Made by a program: the position numbers and the translations under genes. Shown here one piece after another: positions 9,807 through 11,182 of a stretch of 12,500 nt of DNA. Source of the stretch: Baffinella frigidus (lineage: Eukaryota; Cryptophyceae; Cryptomonadales; Baffinellaceae); the NCBI GenBank assembly GCA_026770585.1, contig MU646544.1, forward strand, positions 46,786 to 59,285. Reading direction: 5' to 3'. A model generated the notes under the pieces. The model worked only from the letters and a program-made list of their open reading frames with translations, made no database searches and had not been told where the DNA came from. The stretch's first letter is position 1; each line of letters opens with the position of its first letter.

Positions 9807-11182
9807 CCTCTCTCTCTCTCCGGGCGCTCGGGTTCCGGGCGATAACCACGGCTGGACACCCCGCCTTGCCCGGGCGCCTGGGCTCCGGGCCGGCTCCGGG
9901 CCGGGCCGGGCCGGACAAATTTGTCCACTCAACGAATTTCGTCTACTTCAAGATATTTTTGTAAACTTAAGGTGGCAAAATGTCAACTTTGCCCGGTGGC
10001 TGGACCCGGCCCGGCGGACAGGGCCGGTCTGTTGCCTGGACGCCTTGCCTGATCCGCCCGGGTAGCTTACCCGGGCCAGGTTTTTCTAAACTTAAGTTGA
10101 CAAAATGTCAACTTTTCCAGCCCGGCTTTCCGGGTCGTTTTGCCCGGCCCGCGTTTTCCGGGCCGCCTCCGTATAGGCTGGGCACATCGTCAAAAGTTGC
10201 CAAAATGGCGCCAGTGAACGTTTGAGCCGAGCAGGGTTGACCCTCACAGACCCAATCGGTAGACTACGGACCTTTCATCAAAGTCAACTAACCCACGATG
10301 CAGTTAATTTGAGGATTTTCTAATAAAAATCTGGTCACGTTACCGCTAAATCTAGCGGATCCGACACCCTCGTAGCCCACGGTATGGACCGCACGGGTCC
10401 TTGCTCAAAGAAACGATGGGTCCTCGCTCAACGAAACTGACGGGATTGTCTCGCCCGAGCAGGCTGAGAAACACAAGATGTCGATCCTTCGCCTCCTCGC
10501 TATCTACAAGGTCTAAGCCCCAATCCCTAAACCCTGAACCCTAAATCCTGAACCCTAAACCGTGGACCCCAAACCCTAAACACTGAACCCCAAATCCTAA
10601 ACCCTAAATCCTGAACCCCGAACCGTAACCTCTGAACCCTAAACCGTGAACTCCCTACCCCTGAACAATACACCCCACACTCCGAACCACCAAACACAAC
10701 CCCTTCAACCATCAACCCTAAATCTTAAACCCTAAACCCTAAATCATGAACCATGGACACTAAACCCTAAACCCTAAACCCCAGACCTAAACCCCTAAAT
10801 CCACAAACCCCAAACCCAACCCCTAAACCCAAATCCCTAAACACTTAACCCTAAACCCTAAATCCTAAACTCCAGACCCTAAACCCTGGAACCCAATCCC
10901 AGGAACCCAAACCCTCGAACCCAAACCCTCGACCCTCAACCCTAAGAGCCGGAAAGCAGGATTTGCTGGGCGCGAACTTCCAGTGCAATCAACTTAATAA
11001 TTCACAAATCAACTGATACTTTACAAATCAACTTATAATTTACAAACCAACTTTTCGGCACAGGATGTGCTGGGCGGGGACTTCCAGTACGATATGGGAT
11101 TCCTCCACGACTGCCACCTCGATCTCTTTTTCCTCATGGTCAACCCTGACCCCTACACTGCTAGTGCGAAGTTTTTGTATTG
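438..11182 (+). CDS. TRPM-like (melastatin-type) cation channel gene, N-terminal cytoplasmic region, partial, 15 exons
   Basis: Proposed join: 438-525, 752-823, 2423-2571, 3077-3123 (or 3119), 3742-3813 (or 3790), 3989-4175, 4674-4741, 5133-5190, 5649-5700, 7332-7431, 7971-8152, 8623-8740, 9244-9387, 10463-10510, 11064-11182. Seen: consecutive exons agree in phase, nearly all acceptors are CAG, and donors are GT (one possible GC). Known: TRPM channels have a long cytoplasmic N-terminus with a SLOG-like nucleotide-binding fold, then melastatin homology and ankyrin-like repeats before six membrane helices. Inferred: four short motifs in exons 8-15 occur in that order and spacing. I cannot see a clear SLOG core, and the start codon and all membrane segments lie outside the window. 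The product would act in a membrane as a calcium- or cation-permeable channel. It could instead be an ankyrin-like protein without a channel. Confidence 0.6.
578..743 (+). repeat. Interstitial telomere-like repeat (CCCTAAA type) before exon 2
   Basis: About 23 degenerate heptamers (CCCTAAA, CCATAAA, CCCTCAA) run almost to the exon 2 acceptor at 751. Each unit contains CTAAAC or CTCAAC, similar to a CTRAY branch-point signal. The sense strand carries the C-rich form. Confidence 0.9.
752..823 (+). CDS. Exon 2 of the TRPM-like gene
   Basis: This 24-codon exon lies between the acceptor GTGCAG (ending 751) and the donor CAG|GTGCTT (824). It reads FAEGHGCESSHEKFLPKADM then LPEQ. It is phase 0 at both ends, so it fits exon 1 (phase 0 end) and exon 3 (phase 0 start). 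The acceptor directly follows a 166-bp CCCTAAA-type run. Donors beginning GTGCT recur at exon 9 and possibly exon 4. No domain is recognisable. An open frame runs on into 964, but the downstream part is an inverted copy of a dispersed repeat (885-941), so I end the exon at the donor. Confidence 0.55.
885..941 (-). repeat. Dispersed hairpin element (TACGGTAGGC/GGTAACGGA family), copy A
   Basis: Read on the minus strand it has the conserved TAGGCAAT...CCGTAGGGACATAG...CCTACGGATAAGGTAACGGA core shared with 3303-3364 and 6880-6937. Beyond the core (868-884) is a short hairpin, GGGTTC-TCA-GAGCCC, with one G-U pair. It lies in the intron after exon 2. Confidence 0.65.
1074..1123 (+). repeat. Two direct copies of a 21-22-bp unit
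   Basis: GCGAAATGACTTAAGGCGAAAT (1074-1095) is repeated at 1103-1123 with one base missing and a seven-base spacer between them. Intronic. No coding or regulatory role can be inferred. Confidence 0.8.
1130..1700 (+). other. Intron sequence without recognised gene
   Basis: Within the 1.6-kb intron 824-2422. It contains a small hairpin, AATCTTGCC (1264-1272) pairing with GGCAAGATT (1283-1291), and two copies of TGCTAAGTGG (1356 and 1386) that match the end of palindromic family M2. Minus-strand ORFs of 60-89 codons lie here but have no splice or homology support. Confidence 0.4.
1704..1848. repeat. Palindromic MITE-like element, family M2, copy 1
   Basis: The left end CACCACGTAGCAGCCACCGG pairs with the right end read as CCACTTAGCAGCGACCGAGG on the other strand. 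The copy at 5464-5608 has the same ends, the same length (145 bp) and related internal sequence (CGATTTGTAC/CAATTCTGGTAC). No coding capacity. Confidence 0.7.
1926..2104. repeat. Long near-perfect palindrome (family M3), 179 bp
   Basis: The left arm (GATCTGATCCCGACAGGTAT, then TTCGGAGTTCCCCGAAT, then ACTACACAGTTG) is repeated inverted in the right arm to the matching GATC. The centre CACGTCTAGGCGTGGACGTG is itself palindromic. The arms are about 80 bp with few mismatches, so it can form a long hairpin or cruciform. It lies inside the 1.6-kb intron and was found once in the window. Confidence 0.8.
2341..2409 (+). repeat. Interstitial telomere-like repeat before exon 3
   Basis: Degenerate AACCCTCAACCC / AAACCCTGAACCC units end 13 bases before the exon 3 acceptor. 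C-rich form on the sense strand, as before exons 2, 8, 12 and 13. Confidence 0.85.
2423..2571 (+). CDS. Exon 3 of the TRPM-like gene, charged helical segment
   Basis: The acceptor is TCGTACAG (ending 2422) and the donor AG|GTGACC (2572). The frame reads KLLLDLLEHIQKEHIETERA, then a highly charged stretch with EENAKKED and RRRR, then RTHSAVSDQPAVID, ending in phase 2. Residues 1-30 look like an amphipathic helix or short coiled coil, and the RRRR cluster is strongly basic. The two partial bases AG join the first base of exon 4 to give Arg. The exon directly follows a telomere-like run (2341-2409). The other two frames of this stretch are also open, but they do not continue into phase-compatible exons. 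No family could be assigned to this segment alone. Confidence 0.6.
2591..2746. repeat. Palindromic MITE-like element, family M4, copy 1
   Basis: It starts CTAGCTGTCCCACTTGGATT and ends in the inverse (AAGTGGGACATAGCTAG). Both arms contain GGGCTCGCCATTATTTCGCC in inverted form, with poly-C and poly-G tracts and GAAATTTCA/TGAAATTT subrepeats in the middle. Copy 2 is at 9442-9590. It lies 19 bp after the exon 3 donor. Confidence 0.85.
2936..3031 (+). repeat. Diverged tandem duplication, about 60-bp period
   Basis: CGCTGACTTGTGCAAGCTTT (2936) and TGCTGACTCACAAGTGCTTT (2995) begin related 35-bp stretches, each followed by CTGRAACNRGTRNAA. An 81-codon ORF (2787-3032) spans this but gives no family match and no exon-like boundaries; I treat it as intron. 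Confidence 0.5.
3077..3119 (+). CDS. Exon 4 of the TRPM-like gene, possible GC-AG intron donor
   Basis: After the acceptor TGGCAG (ending 3076) one base completes an Arg codon from exon 3. The frame then reads WDYTELIKWFKTDQ, an aromatic- and charge-rich peptide typical of real coding sequence. Two donors are possible. CAG|GCAAGT at 3120 is the consensus form of a GC-AG intron and leaves phase 0. CAA|GTGCTC at 3124 leaves phase 1 and resembles the GTGCT donors of exons 2 and 9. Each choice has a phase-matching acceptor for exon 5 (3790 and 3742 respectively), so sequence alone cannot decide. The frame stays open to about 3211. Confidence 0.5.
3303..3364 (+). repeat. Dispersed hairpin element, copy B
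   Basis: CCCTACGGTA-GGCAG-TACCGTAGGG forms a perfect 10-bp stem. It is followed by ACATAGG...CCTACGGATAAGGTAACGGA and, after two bases, a second perfect hairpin CCAGGTCCAG-ATT-CTGGACCTGG (3363-3385). Related copies: 885-941 (minus) and 6880-6937. Confidence 0.75.
3388..3556. repeat. Inverted repeat, about 27-bp arms
   Basis: TTGATTTCGTGCCAAACTCG...CTCGACC (3388-3417) is repeated inverted as GTCGAGCGAGTTTGGCACGA (3530 onwards). The arms are separated by about 110 bp. Either a diverged element's ends or two copies in opposite orientation. Confidence 0.6.
3571..3716 (+). repeat. Dispersed repeat family R2, copy A
   Basis: Shares CCTTTCATCAAAAGTCAACT, then TTAACTTTAAGGATT, GGTCACGTAAC and a CACCGTRTGG block with 10261-10407 and 11827-11972. 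A minus-strand relative lies at 5371-5456. The copy carries an open frame, but the copies do not conserve it, so it is likely non-coding. Confidence 0.75.
3742..3813 (+). CDS. Exon 5 of the TRPM-like gene, 5' boundary ambiguous
   Basis: The 3' end is clear: GGCATG before the consensus donor GTGAGT (3814), in phase 0 with exon 6. With the acceptor GCCCAG (ending 3741) the exon reads two carried bases, then SSLFLDCSHEGVGCLLQ and KAMANPGM. This looks like the L-L-C---G----LL---ANP pattern of an ankyrin repeat, though one repeat this short is weak evidence. With the acceptor CTACTTCAG (ending 3789) the exon shrinks to an eight-codon microexon (KAMANPGM), which fits the GC donor of exon 4. A third acceptor, TTGCAG ending 3761, is also present. 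Confidence 0.4.
3881..3980 (+). repeat. Five tandem 20-bp units ending at the exon 6 acceptor
   Basis: An exact 20-bp period with units CGATTCTAAAGTAGTCGAGG, TGGTTCTAAAGTGGTCGACG, and so on. The unit starts alternate CGATT/TGGTT, giving a 40-bp higher order. Each unit holds TTCTAAAG or a variant, similar to a branch-point sequence. The array ends eight bases before the exon 6 splice site. Confidence 0.9.
3989..4175 (+). CDS. Exon 6 of the TRPM-like gene
   Basis: This is one of the two longest exons, 187 nt, from the acceptor GAAGCAG (ending 3988) to G|GTTGGC (4176), phase 0 in and phase 1 out. It reads VRRAKHNGEADCSCKFEGEE, an acidic linker with four Cys in its first 30 codons, then KISVYAKSHEGLQLKVRG and IRKYDISFAKDEAAS. 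The last third could match the helical segment that precedes the V-Y/F-D strand in TRPM N-termini; that is inference. If the donor were skipped the frame would end at TGA 4217-4219, giving a truncated product. The donor is preferred because its phase fits exon 7 exactly. Five 20-bp tandem repeats end nine bases before the exon. Confidence 0.6.
4567..4630 (+). repeat. Short tandem repeat (about 24-bp unit) before exon 7
   Basis: AATTGGTGAATGTGCGAGGT and AATTGGTAAATGTGCGAGGT, then a partial AATGAATGTGCGAGG. It ends 43 bp before the exon 7 acceptor. The rest of this intron (4176-4566) holds no recognised feature beyond a doubled ATGTATCCAAGA at 4537 and 4549. Confidence 0.75.
4674..4741 (+). CDS. 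Exon 7 of the TRPM-like gene
   Basis: The exon runs from the acceptor GGCGGCAG (ending 4673) to the donor CAG|GTTACG (4742). Two leading bases complete a Glu codon with exon 6. The frame reads FMVRALTAVSTTRCWVYDIN then DQ, ending in phase 0. In TRPM proteins a strand of the type L-I-T-V-Y/F-D-L-D leads into the LD--IL-ALLK motif. Here CWVYDIND leads straight into exon 8 (DPDAPDFDASLLKCLL), so the local order fits. It is preceded by short GAATGTGCGAGG-type tandem repeats. Confidence 0.6.
4852..4985 (+). repeat. Interstitial telomere-like repeat before the exon 8 decoy
   Basis: Degenerate CCCTAAA/CCCTGAA units, interrupted at 4903-4925 by a doubled CCAAGATRYA. It runs directly into the degraded copy of exon 8. 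Confidence 0.85.
4985..5015 (+). pseudogene. Degraded duplicate of the exon 8 start
   Basis: About 24 of 31 bases match 5130-5160. It translates as DPDTPAFDA then a stop (TAA), against DPDAPDFDAS in the real exon. The acceptor CAG has become TCG, so it should not be spliced. It lies between two telomere-like runs, so the unit repeat-plus-exon-start was duplicated together. Confidence 0.75.
5026..5130 (+). repeat. Interstitial telomere-like repeat directly before exon 8
   Basis: CCCTGAA/CCCTAAA/CCCTACA units run into the acceptor sequence ACCCTGACCCAG itself, so the last unit supplies part of the splice site. Confidence 0.9.
5133..5190 (+). CDS. Exon 8 of the TRPM-like gene, LD-A-LL-CLL motif
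   Basis: The exon lies between the acceptor GACCCAG (ending 5132) and the donor G|GTGACC (5191), the same donor hexamer as exon 3. It starts in phase 0 and ends in phase 1, and reads DPDAPDFDASLLKCLLNGL. This resembles the TRPM motif with Leu-Asp, then Ile-Leu-x-Ala-Leu-Leu-Lys, which precedes the QL-LAL-W-R-D helix found in exons 9-10. The acceptor directly follows a CCCTAAA-type run. A degraded copy of the first 30 bases of this exon lies 145 bp upstream (4985-5015). The frame stays open past the donor, so use of a later donor cannot be excluded. Confidence 0.65.
5371..5456 (-). repeat. Dispersed repeat family R2, copy D (partial, inverted)
   Basis: On the minus strand it reads GGACCTTTTATCAAAAGTCA...AATTTTAAGG...AGTCACGTTACC, matching copies A, B and C. 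It ends in a palindromic CCCCAGATCTGGGG. Confidence 0.65.
5464..5608. repeat. Palindromic MITE-like element, family M2, copy 2
   Basis: The left end GCCACTTAGCAGCCACCGGG pairs with the right end GCTGCTGAGTGGTG. Same length and ends as 1704-1848. It lies in the intron before exon 9, 40 bp upstream of the acceptor. Confidence 0.7.
5649..5700 (+). CDS. Exon 9 of the TRPM-like gene, first half of QL-LxL-W-R-D motif
   Basis: The acceptor is TCTGGCAG (ending 5648) and the donor CAG|GTGCTG (5701). Two bases complete Gly with exon 8, then WEETSDQLWKKLELTI, ending in phase 2. The carried AG joins the G of exon 10 as Arg, producing DQLWKKLELTIRWKREDV across the junction. This matches the TRPM pattern QL-LAL-W-R-D-A, where TRPM channels usually read AWNRVDIA-like sequence. 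The last 30 bases are repeated at 5845-5876 with three differences, all synonymous. A different frame is open on the minus strand here, but it has no phase-compatible neighbours. Confidence 0.65.
5845..5905 (+). pseudogene. Second copy of the exon 9 3' end and its donor
   Basis: 5845-5876 repeats 5672-5703 with three differences, each synonymous in the exon 9 frame (LWKKLELTI kept), followed by CAG|GTG. Similarity continues into the intron (AACYTGTGCCCCCRCCCCA). The upstream half of exon 9 is not present, so it may be a relic or an alternative exon end. Confidence 0.65.
5912..6040 (+). repeat. Dispersed repeat R1, copy 1
   Basis: 129 bp, about 91% identical by eye to the reverse complement of 8756-8884. 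Matching peptides can be read from both copies, but most differences change amino acids, so I treat the repeat as non-coding. Confidence 0.85.
6087..6226 (+). repeat. Minisatellite of GAACGTTTGACC type
   Basis: Irregular tandem copies of GAACGTTTGACC and GTACTCGTTTGACC, about nine partial units. Just after it lie CATAACCT/AGGTTATG (6227-6250), an 8-bp hairpin, and more CATAACCT copies. Confidence 0.85.
6313..6430. repeat. Palindromic MITE-like element, family M1, copy 2
   Basis: GCAATTCAAAACACATTTCG on the left pairs imperfectly with the right end read inverted as GCAATTCAGATCGCCCATTT. TGCTATCTTA occurs inverted inside. Same family as 271-389. Confidence 0.65.
6440..6879 (+). other. Intron sequence without recognised gene
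   Basis: Part of the 1.6-kb intron between exons 9 and 10. It holds two GTCACGTGACC-type palindromes (6479-6502) and a GGAACC-rich self-complementary stretch (6764-6817). No exon could be supported. Confidence 0.4.
6880..6937 (+). repeat. Dispersed hairpin element, copy C
   Basis: CTACGGTA-GGCAA-TACCGTAG stem, then GGACATAGG...CCTACGGATCAGGTAACGGA, then a hairpin TCGGCCC-GAACT-GGGCCGA (6937-6955). The stem sequence differs completely from copy B but pairs as well. Confidence 0.75.
7181..7309. repeat. Palindromic MITE-like element, family M5
   Basis: GGGTACAGGGGTACCTCGCT on the left pairs with the right end read inverted as GGGTTACAGGGGAACCTCGC. The arms continue through CTCATAA-AAACTGCC to a centre of GGGCCCTAGGCCTAGGCCTA. 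It is palindromic over 129 bp and ends 22 bp before exon 10. One copy seen. Confidence 0.85.
7332..7431 (+). CDS. Exon 10 of the TRPM-like gene, W-R-D motif and helical repeat
   Basis: The frame reads (R)WKREDVMETILQGTRLN then IQNRNEAIEKAIPLR and a final Arg, ending in phase 0 before GTAGAG (7432). WKREDVMETIL completes the TRPM-like W-R-D-A---IF helix, and the rest resembles an ankyrin-type L-----N-Q---- loop. The acceptor at GAAAG (ending 7331) is weaker than the CAG acceptors elsewhere; I chose it because it gives exact phase agreement with exon 9. The frame is open further upstream (VSLYE precedes), so the boundary could shift. A palindromic element ends only 22 bp before the exon, and a TTTAGGG run starts six bases after the donor. 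Confidence 0.6.
7438..7490 (+). repeat. Telomere-like repeat in TTTAGGG orientation, just after exon 10
   Basis: GTTTAGGGTTTAGGGTTTAG, then GTGTAGAG units, start six bases after the donor. The sense strand is G-rich here, the opposite of the runs found before acceptors. The rest of this intron to 7970 shows an inverted CACACCTCTTC/GAAGAGGTGTG pair (7648-7677) and no gene. Confidence 0.85.
7971..8152 (+). CDS. Exon 11 of the TRPM-like gene, ankyrin-like AL-LA-DR-LL-GG repeat
   Basis: The exon follows the acceptor ATCGACAG (ending 7970) and stops at the consensus donor GTGAGC (8153), phase 0 in and phase 2 out. It opens with ALHLAMQLDRVASAECLFER then GGDPNQLYGYSTEQVV. This fits the ankyrin consensus and, more closely, the TRPM segment in which AL--AL--DR--FVKLLLENG is followed by a short L-x-x-LY stretch. 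After that comes a Ser/Pro/Glu-rich linker made of a 21-nt in-frame tandem duplication (SPSETKP, SPSEAKT). If splicing failed the frame would stop at TGA 8154-8156. Confidence 0.7.
8098..8139 (+). repeat. In-frame 21-nt tandem duplication in exon 11
   Basis: CGAGTCCGAGTGAGACAAAGC is followed by a copy with two changes. It lengthens the Ser/Pro/Glu linker by seven residues without shifting the frame. Confidence 0.85.
8279..8311 (+). repeat. Perfect 12-bp hairpin in intron 11
   Basis: GCGTTTCTGCAA and TTGCAGAAACGC enclose a nine-base loop. No poly-T follows, so I do not call a terminator. Confidence 0.85.
8505..8622 (+). repeat. Opposed telomere-like tracts ending at the exon 12 acceptor
   Basis: TTTAGGG-type sequence (8505-8548) is followed by CCCTCAACC-type sequence (8596-8620) leading straight into CAG. 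GTTGAGGG and CCCTCAAC can pair, placing a stem just upstream of the splice site. Confidence 0.6.
8623..8740 (+). CDS. Exon 12 of the TRPM-like gene
   Basis: The acceptor is CAACCAG (ending 8622) and the donor TAC|GTATGC (8741). One base completes Trp with exon 11, then SKLFKSYKGNKRESHMLAFS and ADIKGEWRGVHLGRSICQY, ending in phase 0. This frame, not the two other open ones over the same bases, continues in phase with both neighbours. No domain is recognised. In TRPM channels this position is a variable linker between the ankyrin-like repeat and the next helical bundle. The intron before it ends in CCCTCAACC-type repeats that run right up to the acceptor, and an inverted dispersed repeat starts 16 bp after the donor. 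Confidence 0.6.
8756..8884 (-). repeat. Dispersed repeat R1, copy 2 (inverted)
   Basis: Reverse complement matches 5912-6040 with about 12 differences in 129 bases. It begins 16 bp after the exon 12 donor. Confidence 0.85.
8941..9150 (+). other. Intron sequence with CCGTAGGG and GGTGGTTGG inverted repeats
   Basis: 8950-8986 is a shortened relative of the CCGTAGGG...CTACGGAT core of the hairpin element. At 9099-9120 GGTGGTTGGTGGTGGTGTGG is partly complementary to CCACCACACCAC at 9133-9144. No gene supported. Confidence 0.45.
9181..9232 (+). repeat. Interstitial telomere-like repeat before exon 13
   Basis: AAACCCTAAACCCTAAACC, then degenerate units, ending about 10 bases before the exon 13 acceptor. 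Confidence 0.85.
9244..9387 (+). CDS. Exon 13 of the TRPM-like gene
   Basis: The exon is 48 codons from the acceptor TTTGCGCAG (ending 9243) to GAG|GTCTTG (9388), the same donor hexamer as exon 1. It reads FWPESYRPSDLAKKFTKLKS, then LRSTTKAQLGLMHDKAHGCK and DTKEGFTE, phase 0 at both ends. An alternative donor, GAAG|GTTTCA at 9377, would leave phase 1 and would not fit exon 14. The basic, soluble sequence has no recognised domain. Another frame is open until 9320, but it lacks phase agreement. A telomere-like run ends about 10 bp before the acceptor. Confidence 0.6.
9442..9590. repeat. Palindromic MITE-like element, family M4, copy 2
   Basis: CTAGATCAGTCCGAGTAAAG and the inverted end CTAGCTCTGTCCGAGTAAAG, then GTTGGGCTCGTCATTATTTC in inverted form on the right. 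Same architecture and C/G tracts as 2591-2746. It lies in the intron after exon 13. Confidence 0.85.
9654..9822 (+). repeat. Interrupted (CT)n microsatellite
   Basis: About 169 bp of CT dinucleotide with occasional CG, TT and CC. It gives Ser/Leu or Arg/Glu low-complexity ORFs on both strands, none of which is a gene. It is a polypyrimidine tract on the sense strand. Confidence 0.95.
9823..10180 (+). repeat. CCGG/CCCGGG-rich block with a duplicated AAACTTAAG...GTCAAC segment
   Basis: Many GCCCGG/CCGGGC units, a palindrome GGACAAATTTGTCC (9912-9925), and two copies of AAACTTAAGKTGRCAAAATG followed by TCAACTTT (9963 and 10088). It is far more GC-rich than its surroundings and non-coding as far as I can see. 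Confidence 0.8.
10261..10407 (+). repeat. Dispersed repeat family R2, copy B
   Basis: Shares CTACGGACCTTTCATCAAA, GGTCACGTTACCGCTAAATC and CGTAGCCCACGGTATGG with copy C. Lies upstream of exon 14. Confidence 0.8.
10463..10510 (+). CDS. Exon 14 of the TRPM-like gene, small helical exon
   Basis: This 16-codon exon, AEKHKMSILRLLAIYK, runs from the acceptor CCGAGCAG (ending 10462) to the donor AAG|GTCTAA (10511), phase 0 at both ends. It fits directly between exons 13 and 15, giving LLAIYK followed by DVLGGDF. In TRPM proteins a helix of this kind precedes an LLG--Y/F segment. The frame is open upstream to about 10370, but that part is a copy of a dispersed repeat (10261-10407). The intron after the donor consists almost at once of telomere-like repeat. 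Confidence 0.55.
10513..10946 (+). repeat. 434-bp telomere-like repeat filling intron 14
   Basis: Long degenerate CCCTAAA/CCCTGAA/CCCAAAC array that starts almost at the exon 14 donor and ends 24 bp before the decoy of exon 15. The longest such run in the window. Confidence 0.95.
10970..10998 (+). pseudogene. Degraded duplicate of the exon 15 start, acceptor intact
   Basis: About 24 of 29 bases match 11064-11092. It reads DLLGANFQCN against DVLGGDFQYD and is preceded by an intact GCAG. The frame meets TGA after 18 codons, so use of this site would truncate the protein. Confidence 0.75.
10987..11050 (+). repeat. 19-20-bp tandem repeat before exon 15
   Basis: AATCAACTTAATAATTCACA, AATCAACTGATACTTTACA, AATCAACTTATAATTTACA and a partial AACCAACTTTT lead into the exon 15 acceptor. 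The CTTAAT/CTGATAC cores resemble branch points. Confidence 0.85.
11064..11182 (+). CDS. Exon 15 of the TRPM-like gene, LLGG...LDLF...AKFLYW-like segment
   Basis: The exon starts in phase 0 after TCGGCACAG (ending 11063). It reads DVLGGDFQYDMGFLHDCHLD, then LFFLMVNPDPYTASAKFLY. This resembles the TRPM stretch with LLG--Y/F, then HDLFLWA---NR-ELAKFFW. I place the 3' end at TTG|GTCAAC (11183), because ending at ATG|GTCAAC (11139) would cut the homology. Both donors share the same hexamer. The proposed end is phase 2, with Trp completed by the next exon, which I could not locate. Without splicing the frame would stop at TAA 11238-11240. A degraded copy of the exon start lies about 95 bp upstream. 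Confidence 0.6.

Noticed and set aside
9496-10065. Several 100-150-codon ORFs rich in Ser/Leu or Arg/Glu on both strands
   Set aside because: They are translations of the CT dinucleotide tract in different frames; no splice or domain support.
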